Shown one piece after another: positions 52,398-61,388 of a DNA stretch of 64,000 bases (positions are counted from its first letter, which is position 1; each line of letters starts with the position of its first letter). The notes beneath the pieces are model-generated. The model worked only from the letters and a program-made list of their open reading frames with translations, made no database searches and was not told the DNA's origin. Source of the DNA: DAIMFL01 sp964372215 (lineage in GTDB: Bacteria; Pseudomonadota; Alphaproteobacteria; Dongiales; Dongiaceae); contig CAYJQC010000008.1 in the NCBI GenBank assembly GCA_964372215.1, forward strand, positions 100,076-164,075, read 5' to 3'. The position numbers were made by a program, and so were the translations under genes.

Positions 52398-53335
52398 TTG
52401 TATTCGATCATCGCCTGCTTGCGAATTTCTTCGAGAAACTTCTTGGATTCCGCTTCGAAGCGCTTGGCGAACAGCTGCTCGCGCGCCTGACGCTTGGCCG
52501 GCGAATCGGCCGCGCTTTCCTTCTTGGCGCAGACCGCGAACATCTGCAGGCCTTGCGGCGTCACCTCCGGCGCGGTGAGGCGGCCGATCTGCATTTCACC
52601 GAGCATGTCGCGCAACTGCGGCGCCAGATCGGCCGACGAGCGGGTGACCGGTTCGCGCACCGCGACGTCGCGCAGGCCGCGCGCCAGCGCCAGACCTTCG
52701 TTGCAGGTGGTGAAGCGCGCGCGCAGGTTCTCGGCCTCCTGGCGCTTGGCCTGCATGTTGCCGTCGTTCAAGCCGCGCGGCACCACCATAGTGATCGGGT
52801 AGAGCGTGTAGGTATAGGAGATCGCCTGCGCGTCCTTGTTGTCCTTCAGCACGTTGGCGATGTCGGCCTCGCCGATCTGCAACGTCGCGCCGAACTTGCC
52901 GCGAACGAGCTGGTTCCAGGTTATTTCGGCGCGGATGCGCGCCTTCACCGCGGCGGGCGAAATGCCGGCGCGCTCAAGCACCTGGGCGAACTGCGCCGGT
53001 GTGATGCGCTGGCGCGTCGCCATGCCTTCGAAGGCCTGATCGACGTCGCGGTCGGTCACCTCCATGCCGTAGACCCGGGCGCGCGCGATCTTGAGCCGAT
53101 CGTCGATCAGATCCTGGATCACCTGCTGCCGGGTCGGGTTCTTGTGTGTGGAGGTCGCCAGCAGCTTGGTGCGCTGCTGGATGTCGAGTTCGGTGATCGG
53201 CGAGCCGTTGGCGACCACGACGACTTGGGCGTTGGCGGGGGCCACGGCTGCGCCGGCGCCGATCATGGCGCAGGCCACGACGGCGGCGCTCAGCCAGCGG
53301 CGAAACGGGGCAGGGGTCAAGTTCATCCTCGGCAT
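52394..53335 (-). CDS. surA: SurA-like periplasmic chaperone / peptidyl-prolyl isomerase
   Basis: SurA escorts unfolded outer-membrane proteins to BAM. The 313-residue protein has a signal peptide (about 1-36, ending APANA), the SurA N-terminal chaperone domain (VVVANGSPITELDIQQRTKLL to about 180) and one divergent parvulin-like region. It is shorter than the E. coli protein, which has two parvulin domains. The ATG at 53335 (MPRMNLT) is chosen; an ATG at 53326 is possible. It lies between lptD and pdxA. Confidence 0.88.
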   Translation of the reverse strand: MPRMNLTPAPFRRWLSAAVVACAMIGAGAAVAPANAQVVVVANGSPITELDIQQRTKLLATSTHKNPTRQQVIQDLIDDRLKIARARVYGMEVTDRDVDQAFEGMATRQRITPAQFAQVLERAGISPAAVKARIRAEITWNQLVRGKFGATLQIGEADIANVLKDNKDAQAISYTYTLYPITMVVPRGLNDGNMQAKRQEAENLRARFTTCNEGLALARGLRDVAVREPVTRSSADLAPQLRDMLGEMQIGRLTAPEVTPQGLQMFAVCAKKESAADSPAKRQAREQLFAKRFEAESKKFLEEIRKQAMIEYK

Positions 53336-53391
53336 CGCGCTATCCGTTGCGTCAGGCGGTCTCCGCCGAAGCGGTTCCGCCGGGGGCTGCG

Positions 53392-55890
53392 TCACTGGCC
53401 GCCTAGCCCGTTCGCTCCGCCGACACCCTGGCTGATCGACGTGCCGCCAAGCGTGCGCAAGCTCAGTTGCAGCATGACCGTGTGGTTGGCAGTGACGTTT
53501 CCGCTGTAGGTGTAATCTGTAATGTAATTCACGGCCAAGATGAGGCAATCATCGATATAGCCGACGCCGAGCCGGGTCTGGTCGAACTTGCCGGCGTTGA
53601 TGTCGTAGCGCGCCGCGCCCAACAGCACCCAGTTGGCGTCGACCTTGTACGAGCCGGAGCCGAGGATGCCCTGGCGTTCCTGGAGGAAGCCGAGTTCGGG
53701 CTGGGCGGCGTATTGGCCATAGAGCAGGGTGCCTTCCCAGCGGTTGAACCGGGCGCGGGTCTCGAGCTCGAACCGGCGTACCGCCAGGCTGTCGTTATCG
53801 AAGCGGAAGCGCGAGGTGAACGTGTAGGTGCTGTTCGGCTGATACGACAGGCGCGCCACGTAGTCGGAGCGGCCGGTGTCGAGGCCGCTGTTCAACCCGG
53901 TATTGGTGGTGCCGCCGTACGAGTACGAGTTCTGCCCGAACAATTGGTAAGACTGGCCGAACAGGGCGTTGACGAAGCCGCCCTGGTTGAATTGCGCGGT
54001 GTACTGCAAGCCGTAGTTGGCGCGGCCGCCACCTTCGACGCGGTCCCAGCCCGAGAACTTGTCGACCCGGAACAGGTTGCTGTCGTCGAAGATCAGGCTC
54101 TGCGCGTCTTCGTTCTGCCAGCGCCCGACTTGCGTCTCGTCCGGACGCGCGATCACCTGCGCGATCGGCTCGATGGTCTGGGTGCCCCAGGACTGCACGC
54201 TGATGAAGGGGTAGCGGTATTCGAGACCGATGGTCGGCATCGCGCGCACCAGATTGGTGTCGCCGGTGTTGATGAAGTTGGACACGCCCGGATCGCTCTT
54301 GACCTGCATCGCGCCGGCATCGGCGCGGATCGACGCGAACGGCGTGAACACCTGGCCGAACTGGTCGGTGATCGACCGCTTCCAATGGGCTTCGGCCGAG
54401 AAGCGGCTGTAGGTGCCGGGAACGCCGCGCAGCACGCAGTTGGCCGAGTTCTTGATCGCCGGATCGGCGGTCTGCGAACAGGTGTTGTTGTTGAATGCCG
54501 TCTGGGTGATCGAGTCGAAGTTCGCTTGGTTGCGGGTCAGGCTGGTGAAGTTGATGTTGTAGCCGAGCTCGCCGCCGAGGATGGGACGGTCGAAGGTGTA
54601 GGTGTAATCGACGACCGGATGAATGACCGGAATCTGGCCCTGCGCGTCTGCTTCGGAGAAGCCGAGGTAGTACATGGTGCGCGCATCGAAATAGCTGCGG
54701 TTGCCTTTGCCGGCGATGTAAAGCTGCGAGATGCCTTCGGTCTGGCCCGACTGCAGGGGGTCGCTGACGCGATAGCGCGACAGGTTCGGGTTGTAGTTCT
54801 GCAGGAAGGTCTTGTCGGAGACCATCACCGCGTCCCAGCCCCACACCCAGCGCTCGTTGAGGGCGAACTGGCCGGAACTTTCGGCGCTGCCGCGCCAGTC
54901 GCGATAGCCGGGCGTCTCGGTGCCGTCGGCGCGCTTGAAGTAACCGGGGTCGAGCTGGCGGATGCCGGCCGCGCGGATCGAGTAGGCGCCGTTGATCAGC
55001 CGCTGGCGGAATTCGCCCTGCATCAGCGGCCCCTGCTTGGTCGTGATCATGGGCGCGAGCGTCAGGTCGTAGTCCGGCGCCAGCGCCCAGTAGTACGGCA
55101 CTTCAACGGCGGCGCCGTAGTTCGAGTTCGTCGACACCGTCGGCATCAGCATGCCGGTCTTGCGCTTGACGGTCGGATCCGGCGCCGAGAAGTAGGGCAG
55201 GTAGGCGAGAGGCTTGCCGAAGAATTCGAGGCGCGCGTCCTCGAAGTAGATCATCTTTTCTTGCTGATCGTGAATGATGCGCGCCGCCTTGACCTGCCAG
55301 AGCGGCGGCTTCTTCGGATCGTCCTTACACGCCGGGCAGGCGGTGTAGACGCCGTTGTGGAACACGGTGTAGTTGCCGGCCGAGCGCTCGGCGCGGGCGG
55401 CGGCCATGCGGGTCTGGTCAGGGCTGTCGAGCCGCAGCGAATCCACGAAGCCGTCGCGGTAGTCGTCCGACAGGTCCATGATCTCGCCGTAGGTGACTTT
55501 GCCGTCCGCTTCGGTCAGGCGGACGTTGCCTTCGGCGTGCAGGCGCTTGGTCTTCTGCTCGTAGACGATCCGGTCGGCCTCGATGCTCGATCCGCCATAG
55601 TAGATCTGAACGTTGCCGACCGCGGAGACGCGGTTGTTCGTGTAGTCGTAGTTGATCTCGCGCGCCTGCACGAGCATCTGCTTCTGCGAGGCCTTTTCGC
55701 GCTCGATCGCGATCTTTGATTTCGGCGGTTTGGCCGGGCGGGGCGGGAAGGCCAGTTCCGATTGCGCCAGGGTGGGCGCAGGCGCGAGCAATCCGCCGCA
55801 GACCAGTAGGCTGAGGACGGCAAAAATCCCGGCGGCGCCACGGCGCCACGGCCTGAGCGCTGATGGACGAGCGCGATCAAGCACCCCCAT
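53392..55890 (-). CDS. lptD: LPS-assembly protein LptD
   Basis: LptD is the outer-membrane barrel that places lipopolysaccharide in the outer leaflet. The 832-residue protein has a signal peptide (cleavage near residue 41, PAPTLAQ). The N-terminal jellyroll (VQAREINYDYTNNRVSAVGNVQIYYGG) follows, then the barrel with alternating aromatic strands. Cysteines in YTACPACKDD and NTCSQTAD/SANCVL are candidates for the structural disulfides. The ATG at 55890 has GGAGG upstream and overlaps the lptG stop by one base. Confidence 0.95.
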   Translation of the reverse strand: MGVLDRARPSALRPWRRGAAGIFAVLSLLVCGGLLAPAPTLAQSELAFPPRPAKPPKSKIAIEREKASQKQMLVQAREINYDYTNNRVSAVGNVQIYYGGSSIEADRIVYEQKTKRLHAEGNVRLTEADGKVTYGEIMDLSDDYRDGFVDSLRLDSPDQTRMAAARAERSAGNYTVFHNGVYTACPACKDDPKKPPLWQVKAARIIHDQQEKMIYFEDARLEFFGKPLAYLPYFSAPDPTVKRKTGMLMPTVSTNSNYGAAVEVPYYWALAPDYDLTLAPMITTKQGPLMQGEFRQRLINGAYSIRAAGIRQLDPGYFKRADGTETPGYRDWRGSAESSGQFALNERWVWGWDAVMVSDKTFLQNYNPNLSRYRVSDPLQSGQTEGISQLYIAGKGNRSYFDARTMYYLGFSEADAQGQIPVIHPVVDYTYTFDRPILGGELGYNINFTSLTRNQANFDSITQTAFNNNTCSQTADPAIKNSANCVLRGVPGTYSRFSAEAHWKRSITDQFGQVFTPFASIRADAGAMQVKSDPGVSNFINTGDTNLVRAMPTIGLEYRYPFISVQSWGTQTIEPIAQVIARPDETQVGRWQNEDAQSLIFDDSNLFRVDKFSGWDRVEGGGRANYGLQYTAQFNQGGFVNALFGQSYQLFGQNSYSYGGTTNTGLNSGLDTGRSDYVARLSYQPNSTYTFTSRFRFDNDSLAVRRFELETRARFNRWEGTLLYGQYAAQPELGFLQERQGILGSGSYKVDANWVLLGAARYDINAGKFDQTRLGVGYIDDCLILAVNYITDYTYSGNVTANHTVMLQLSLRTLGGTSISQGVGGANGLGGQ

Positions 55891-56987
55891 CAACCGTCCT
55901 CCTGGTACAACAACGCAATAAACCCCGTCAGACCGCCGACAAGCACAGGAAGCCACGCCGCTGCCACTGGGTGCATCAGCTCGGCCTTGCTAAGGTCTTC
56001 AGTCACCTTGGATAAAACATAAAGCAGAAAGCCGGACGCCACGCCACTTAAAACCATCTTCTGTACCCCGCCGAAGCGGAAGAACCGTAAACTCACCGCC
56101 GCGGCAAGGAAAACCATGGCGGCCATCAAAAACGGCCGGGACAGAAGCTTCTGGAACTGGAGCCTATAGCCTGCCGCGCCCAGTCCTGCGTGTTCGGCGA
56201 TTTTAATATACAGCGGCAGTTCCCAGAATGGGACAGTTTCCGGGGTTGCAAAACTTTCGCGAACCTGCTCGGGCGTGAGGCTAGTCTTCAACCGATACTC
56301 GGCGTGGTTGGTCGGCATGGTGCCGAGCCCGAAAACGCGGGCGTCCTGGAGCCGCCATTCCCCCGCTTCCAGCACCGCGCCGCGCGCTTCGATGCGGGTT
56401 TGGAAGTGGTTGGCGGTGCTGAAGGTGAAGATGGTCACGCCGTTGAGCGCGACGCCCTGGCCACGGCTCGACTTGGCGTTGATGATGGCCATGCCGTCGG
56501 ACGACCGCTGGGCCACCCAGAAGGTGCCGCCGCCGCCGATCAGGGCGTCCGCTTTCTGGCCGAACAACTCGGCTTCGAAGCGCTTGGAGCGTTCCTGCAT
56601 GATGGCCGAGACCGGGTTGTAGACCGTGGTCCCAAACACGCCGAACAGGAACGCGACGACCAGCGCCGGCGAGATGAACTGCCACGCCGACATGCCGGCG
56701 GCGCGCGCCACCACCAGCTCCAGCCGCCGCGACAGCGTGAGGTAGCAGGACATGGCGCCGATCAGTACGCAGAACGGCATGATGCGCTCCGTCACCTGCG
56801 GCACGCGGTAGAACGAGGTCTTGGCCACCAGCAGCGCCGACACGTTCGGGATGTCGCTCGCGCGTCGCATCAGCTCGATGTAGTCGAGCAGCGCCACCAG
56901 CCCGAAGATGCCAAGGAACACGAGCAGCGTGGCGCTCAAGAAGCGCATGCCGAAGTAGCGTGCCAGTGTTCCCCCGAGGATCGGCAT
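55890..56987 (-). CDS. lptG: LPS export permease LptG
   Basis: LptG and LptF form the inner-membrane permease that feeds LPS into the Lpt bridge. The 365-residue protein has six predicted membrane helices, three at each end of a periplasmic jellyroll (about 140-265). The family segment RVPQVTERIMPFCVLIGAM is at about residues 60-80. It starts 5 bp after the lptF stop and is coupled to lptD. Confidence 0.95.
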   Translation of the reverse strand: MPILGGTLARYFGMRFLSATLLVFLGIFGLVALLDYIELMRRASDIPNVSALLVAKTSFYRVPQVTERIMPFCVLIGAMSCYLTLSRRLELVVARAAGMSAWQFISPALVVAFLFGVFGTTVYNPVSAIMQERSKRFEAELFGQKADALIGGGGTFWVAQRSSDGMAIINAKSSRGQGVALNGVTIFTFSTANHFQTRIEARGAVLEAGEWRLQDARVFGLGTMPTNHAEYRLKTSLTPEQVRESFATPETVPFWELPLYIKIAEHAGLGAAGYRLQFQKLLSRPFLMAAMVFLAAAVSLRFFRFGGVQKMVLSGVASGFLLYVLSKVTEDLSKAELMHPVAAAWLPVLVGGLTGFIALLYQEDG

Positions 56988-56992
56988 TCAGA

Positions 56993-58156
56993 TCATTGCT
57001 GCGTAGCGAAACGTTGCGAGATGCGCTCGGTGAGCGCGGTGACCCAGTTGGTCAGGAATGCGGGCGGCTCCAGGATGAGGCCGCGCCGGATGACCAGATA
57101 GCCGCCGGCGAAGGCGGCGACGAGCGCGATGTATTGCAGCCACAGCATCCACGGCACGGTGCTGCCGAACACGGTCGAGACGAAACCGGTCAGCCGCAGC
57201 AAGCCGACGCCGGCGATGGCGCCGAGCATCGACAGCGAGCGGCTCTGCCGCGTCGTGCGCGGCGCGCCGAGATAGGCGAAGGCGATCACCACGAAGGCGA
57301 GCGGATAGAACGGCGCGATCACCCGGTCGTGCAATTCGGCGCGGAATTGGCCCGGTTGCTCGACGTAGAACTGATCCTTCGGGTCGGGGAACATGAGCTG
57401 CCAGAGATAGCGCTCGCGGATCGAATATTTCACCGACTGCGGGCCGCCCGCGAACTGCGACAGATCGAAGGCGTAGCGCTCGAACACCACCATCGCCGGA
57501 TCGCGCTGGCCGACCTCGTGACGCTGCACCACGCCCTTTTGCAGCACCAGGAACGTGCCTTTGTCGTTGTCCAGGAGTTCGCCGAGCTCCGAGAGCACGG
57601 TGAGGCGCTCTTTCGGGTTGCGCTGGTCGTCGAGGAAGATGCCGAGCAACTGCCCGTTCGAGCGCCGTTCGCGGATGTGGATCGTGACGCCGTTCTCGAT
57701 CGAGGTGAAGCGGCCGGGCTGAACGATGGTGCTCACCACGTTGGCGCGCACCTCGGTCAGCCAGTCGCGCAGCATGCGCAGGCCCTTGGGCGCGAAATAG
57801 GCGCTGATCGACGCGACGATCAGCGACACCACGATCGCGACATTCATGAAGGCGCGGAACAGCAGCCACGGCGACATGCCGGCGGCGTTCATCACGATGA
57901 TTTCGGAGTCGGTCGACAGCTTGTTGAGCGTGTGCGCGACCGCGATCAACAGCGCGATCGGCGCGATCACCAGGATGAGCAGGGGAATGATCAGGCCGGT
58001 GATGCCGACGAACACCAGGATGGTCTGGCCCTGGCTCGTCATGATGTCGATGTCGCGCAGCGCCTGCGTGACCCAGATGACTGCGGTCAGGCTGACGAGC
58101 ACGACAAGGAACGCACCGAAAGTCGTGCGGAAAATATATCGGCTGATGGAGCCCAT
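56993..58156 (-). CDS. lptF: LPS export permease LptF
   Basis: The partner permease of LptG, 387 residues, same six-helix plan with a central periplasmic domain (about 120-290). Conserved parts are MGSISRYIFRTTFGAFLVVL, the ILVIAPIALLIAVAHTLNKLSTDSEIIVM coupling region and AAGMSPWLL. The ATG at 58156 gives the usual N-terminus; the longer upstream frame is not coding. It is the first gene of the lptF-lptG-lptD-surA-pdxA-rsmA block and divergent from pepA. Confidence 0.95.
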   Translation of the reverse strand: MGSISRYIFRTTFGAFLVVLVSLTAVIWVTQALRDIDIMTSQGQTILVFVGITGLIIPLLILVIAPIALLIAVAHTLNKLSTDSEIIVMNAAGMSPWLLFRAFMNVAIVVSLIVASISAYFAPKGLRMLRDWLTEVRANVVSTIVQPGRFTSIENGVTIHIRERRSNGQLLGIFLDDQRNPKERLTVLSELGELLDNDKGTFLVLQKGVVQRHEVGQRDPAMVVFERYAFDLSQFAGGPQSVKYSIRERYLWQLMFPDPKDQFYVEQPGQFRAELHDRVIAPFYPLAFVVIAFAYLGAPRTTRQSRSLSMLGAIAGVGLLRLTGFVSTVFGSTVPWMLWLQYIALVAAFAGGYLVIRRGLILEPPAFLTNWVTALTERISQRFATQQ

Positions 58157-58568
58157 CCGCGCCGTCCCGTCCCCCTTGCTGCCGGCACGCGCCGGACGCC
58201 GCGCCCGGTTTCCCCCACCAGCCGCGCAGCGCGAACTATCGTAAACCAAACCCCCGTTACCGTTTACCTTGTCCGTCCACAAAGTGGCCGGGCGAAGGCG
58301 GCACCGCCGCAAACATGCCCAACAAAAAGTTAAGCTTGTATCGCACGTTAGCCCCGATTCCGTGCCCGTGGCGTTTGATTCTGGCAAGCAAATATCGTTC
58401 CCCCGGAAACGTCTCGCCGGCCGCCGGATCAGACGACTTGTGAACAGCCGCCAGGCCGGCCAATTGGCGCTTTGCACAAGGGGGCCGGGCGGGCCATATG
58501 GGCCCCGTTAAGAGTCGGCCGCGGCCCCGCCGTCCGGTCACCGTCCCGCCAATCAAGGAACTCGTCCA
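58157..58568. other. Divergent promoter region between lptF and pepA
   Basis: About 410 bp without a supported gene, less GC-rich in places (around 58310-58360). It should carry promoters for the lptF operon (minus) and pepA (plus). No clear operator was found. Confidence 0.45.
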
Positions 58569-60071
58569 ATGACCGATGCCCTGAAGCTCGGATTTGGCCC
58601 TTTCGCCGCTCCGGCCCGGGGCGTCCTGGTCGTCTTTTGCGACGAGGGGTTGAAATTCGGCGCCGCCACCCGCAAGGCGCTGGGTTCCGCCGCCGATCTG
58701 GTGGCGCGGGCGGCCAAGGCCGAGCGCTTCACCGGCAAAAGCGGAAAGGCGCTCGAATTGATCGTGCCGGCCGGGCTGAAGGTCGGCCGCCTGGTGGTGA
58801 TCGGCGCCGGCAAGACCGCCGACCTGAAGCAGAAGGACTTCGTGAAGCTCGGCGGCATCGCCATGGGCAAGCTGCCGGTGGCGACCGAGGCCGCCACCGT
58901 GTTCGCCGAGCTGCCGTCCGGGGCGCTCAAGCCGGACCAGGCGGCGGACTTGGCGCAAGGGGTGCGCCTGCGCGCCTATGCCTTCGTCCGCTACAAGACC
59001 AAGCGCAAGGAGGACGAGAAGCCGCCGGCGCGCCGCGCCGTCACGGTCGCGGTTGCCGATGTCGCCGCCGCCCGCAAGGCCTACGGCGCGCGCGAGGCGA
59101 TCGCCGACGGCGTGGTGATGGCGCGCGACCTCGTCAACGAGCCGGCCAACGTGCTGCATCCGGAAGAATTCGCCCGCCGCACGCTCGCGCTGAAGAAGGC
59201 GGGCGTCGCGGTCGAGGTGCTCGACGTCAAGGCGATGAAGAAGCTCGGCATGAACGCGCTGCTCGGCGTCGGCCAGGGCTCGGCGCGCGAAAGCCGCGTG
59301 GTGGTGATGCGCTGGAACGGCGGCAAGGCGGGCGATGCGCCGGTTGCCTTCATCGGCAAGGGCGTGTGCTTCGACACCGGCGGCATTTCGATCAAGCCGG
59401 CCGCCGGCATGGAGGACATGAAGGGCGACATGGGCGGCGCAGCCTGCGTCACCGGCCTGATGCAGGCTTTGGCCGCGCGCAAGGCGCGCGTCAACGCCGT
59501 CGGCGTCATCGGACTGGTGGAGAACATGCCCGACGGTAACGCGCAGCGTCCGGGCGACATCGTCACCTCGATGTCGGGTCAGACCATCGAGATCATCAAC
59601 ACCGACGCCGAAGGCCGGCTCGTGCTCGCCGACGTGATCTGGTACGCGGCCAGGCGTTTCAAGCCGAAACTCATGATCGATCTGGCGACGCTGACCGGCG
59701 CCATCATCGTCGCGCTCGGCCAGGAATACGCCGGCATGTTCGCCAACAACGACCAGCTCGCCGAGCGCCTGAGCAAGGCAGGCGAAGCGACCGGCGAAAA
59801 GGTGTGGCGCATGCCGCTTAGCGCTGAATACGACAAGATGATCGACTCGAAGTTCGCCGACATGAAGAACACCGGCGGCTCGCGCTGGGGCGGCGCCATC
59901 ACCGCCGCGCAGTTCATCAAGCGCTTCGTCGACGACAAGACGCCGTGGGCGCATCTCGACATCGCCGGCACCGGATTCGACTCGCGCCAGAGCGACATCA
60001 ACAAGAGCTGGGGCTCGGGCTGGGGCGTGCGGCTCCTGGATAAGCTGGTGGCGGATTTTTACGAGAAGTGA
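58569..60071 (+). CDS. pepA: Leucyl aminopeptidase
   Basis: A 500-residue dinuclear-zinc M17 aminopeptidase; PepA also binds DNA in some bacteria. The catalytic domain has GKGVCFDTGGISIKPAAGMEDMKGDMGGAA-type metal ligands and the diagnostic NTDAEGRLVLADV (about 340). The N-terminal domain (1-170) is of typical length. In many proteobacteria pepA is followed by holC; here a toxin-antitoxin pair lies between them. Confidence 0.97.
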   Translation: MTDALKLGFGPFAAPARGVLVVFCDEGLKFGAATRKALGSAADLVARAAKAERFTGKSGKALELIVPAGLKVGRLVVIGAGKTADLKQKDFVKLGGIAMGKLPVATEAATVFAELPSGALKPDQAADLAQGVRLRAYAFVRYKTKRKEDEKPPARRAVTVAVADVAAARKAYGAREAIADGVVMARDLVNEPANVLHPEEFARRTLALKKAGVAVEVLDVKAMKKLGMNALLGVGQGSARESRVVVMRWNGGKAGDAPVAFIGKGVCFDTGGISIKPAAGMEDMKGDMGGAACVTGLMQALAARKARVNAVGVIGLVENMPDGNAQRPGDIVTSMSGQTIEIINTDAEGRLVLADVIWYAARRFKPKLMIDLATLTGAIIVALGQEYAGMFANNDQLAERLSKAGEATGEKVWRMPLSAEYDKMIDSKFADMKNTGGSRWGGAITAAQFIKRFVDDKTPWAHLDIAGTGFDSRQSDINKSWGSGWGVRLLDKLVADFYEK

Positions 60072-60109
60072 CCGTTTGGCGGTGGCGACGAGTCTGATAG
60101 AGTGACGAT

Positions 60110-60328
60110 ATGGTCAAGACGCTGGAACTGGCATTTAGCAAGGCCGCTGCGCTACCTGAGGCTGCGCAAGAAAAGATTGGGCGCGAAGTTATCGACTATA
60201 TCGATAAATTGAATGCGCTCCGTGCGGATATTGAAAGCGGCATTCGGCAGCTCGACGCGGGCGAGGGCCGTGAGCTCGATATAGACGATGTTCTGCGGCG
60301 CGCTCGCGAAGCGCACGCCAAGAAGTGA
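60110..60328 (+). CDS. ParE-associated antitoxin
   Basis: A 72-residue helical protein: ELAFSKAAALPEAAQEKIGREVIDYIDKLNAL then a C-terminal RQLDAGEGRELDIDDVLRRAREAH. The shape (helical DNA-binding/dimer part plus a tail ending in a helix) and the overlap with a ParE-type toxin gene mark it as the antitoxin. It probably represses the pair's own promoter. Its stop overlaps the toxin GTG start (GTGA). Confidence 0.85.
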   Translation: MVKTLELAFSKAAALPEAAQEKIGREVIDYIDKLNALRADIESGIRQLDAGEGRELDIDDVLRRAREAHAKK

Positions 60329-60627
60329 CCTTGCGCGTCACCTGGTCCCCCGACGCCGATACGGATTTGTTGGATATTTGGGACCACTTGGTGCGCACCA
60401 GCAGCGTAGCGGTCGCTGACGAGCAACTCGTAAGAATTTTTACCGTGTCCAGTCGCTTGTCAGAGTGGCCACGCTCAGGTCGTCCACGCGACAGCATTAT
60501 TCCTGGAATGCGATCGCTGGTGGTGAACCCCTATCTGGTGTTTTACCGACTGGGGAGCGGTGGGGTACAAATCGTTCGTGTCTTGCACGGGCGCCGGGAC
60601 ATCGACGCGGTGTTTGACGAAACATGA
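60325..60627 (+). CDS. parE: RelE/ParE family toxin
   Basis: A 100-residue toxin: VTWSPDADTDLLDIWDHL at the N-terminus, SGRPRDSIIPGMRSLVVNPYLVFYRL in the middle and IVRVLHGRRDI at the end, the standard ParE pattern. ParE toxins poison gyrase; RelE-like members cut mRNA. This sequence is closer to ParE. The GTG start overlaps the antitoxin stop. Its own stop overlaps the ATG that begins holC (ATGA at 60624-60627), once the duplicated scaffold end is collapsed. Confidence 0.88.
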   Translation: MTLRVTWSPDADTDLLDIWDHLVRTSSVAVADEQLVRIFTVSSRLSEWPRSGRPRDSIIPGMRSLVVNPYLVFYRLGSGGVQIVRVLHGRRDIDAVFDET

Positions 60628-60677
60628 CCGAGATCCTCTTCTACCACCTGCAAGGCCAGAAGCTCGAAAGCGTGCTG
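60623..60677. repeat. holC: 55-bp scaffold-end duplicate, left copy (contains the holC start)
   Basis: Identical to 60778-60832. It carries the first 18 codons of holC, fused here to the end of parE. After merging, holC would begin at 60624. This copy is not a second gene. Confidence 0.9.
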
Positions 60678-60777
60678 NNNNNNNNNNNNNNNNNNNNNNN
60701 NNNNNNNNNNNNNNNNNNNNNNNNNNNNNNNNNNNNNNNNNNNNNNNNNNNNNNNNNNNNNNNNNNNNNNNNNNNNN
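60678..60777. other. Assembly gap (100 N)
   Basis: A default 100-N spacer between contigs whose ends share 55 identical bases. No real sequence is likely to be missing. Frames that run through it are artefacts. Confidence 0.95.
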
Positions 60778-60832
60778 CATGACCGAGATCCTCTTCTACC
60801 ACCTGCAAGGCCAGAAGCTCGAAAGCGTGCTG
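60778..60832. repeat. 55-bp scaffold-end duplicate, right copy
   Basis: Identical to 60623-60677; same interpretation. Confidence 0.9.
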
Positions 60833-61231
60833 CCGACACTGCTCGAGAAGTCGCTCGAGCGCGGCTGGCGCGTGGCGGTGCAAGGTGCGTCCGAAGAACG
60901 CATCGACGCGCTCGACGCGCATCTGTGGACCTACCGGGACGACGGCTTTCTGCCGCACGGCACCTGGCGGGAGCCCGACAGCGCCGCCCAGCCGGTGCTG
61001 CTCACCGTCAACGAGGACAATCCGAACGCCGCCACGGTGCGCTTCCTGATCGAAGGCGCGGCGCCGCCGCCGGACGCCGACAGCTATCAGCGGCTGGTGC
61101 TGCTGTTCGACGGCGACGACGACGAGGCGGTCGCGGCCGCGCGCGGGCATTGGACCGCGGCCAAGACCAAGGGCTTCGACGTCACCTACTGGCAGCCGGA
61201 CGAGAACGGCCGCTGGGTGAAGAAGGCGTGA
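60779..61231 (+). CDS. holC: DNA polymerase III chi subunit
   Basis: HolC links the clamp loader to SSB at the replication fork. The 150-residue protein has MTEILFYHLQGQKLESVLPTL, LEKSLERGWRVAVQG, HLWTYRDDGFLPHG and the C-terminal WTAAKTKGFDVTYWQPDENGRWVKKA. The first 54 bases are repeated left of the N run. In the real genome its ATG overlaps the parE stop. A 7-bp hairpin (GTCGGCC-AAT-GGCCGAC, 61235-61251) follows the stop codon. Confidence 0.95.
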   Translation: MTEILFYHLQGQKLESVLPTLLEKSLERGWRVAVQGASEERIDALDAHLWTYRDDGFLPHGTWREPDSAAQPVLLTVNEDNPNAATVRFLIEGAAPPPDADSYQRLVLLFDGDDDEAVAAARGHWTAAKTKGFDVTYWQPDENGRWVKKA

Positions 61232-61388
61232 ACCGTCGGCCAATGGCCGACTGGTGAGATCGCTCGGGCCGCGCGGTGCCGGCCAGCCCGCCGACACCAA
61301 GGCTTGCCCCTTGCCATCGTGATGACGCAAAATCTGTCATAAGAGCAGGCAGATAGGTTAGACAGACCTGCCCCAGGGGGAAGCCGCT

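Noticed and set aside
53467..55719. Plus-strand frame of 750 codons opposite lptD
   Set aside because: Antisense of a conserved barrel protein; low-complexity Ala/Val/Arg/Gly product, no start signal.
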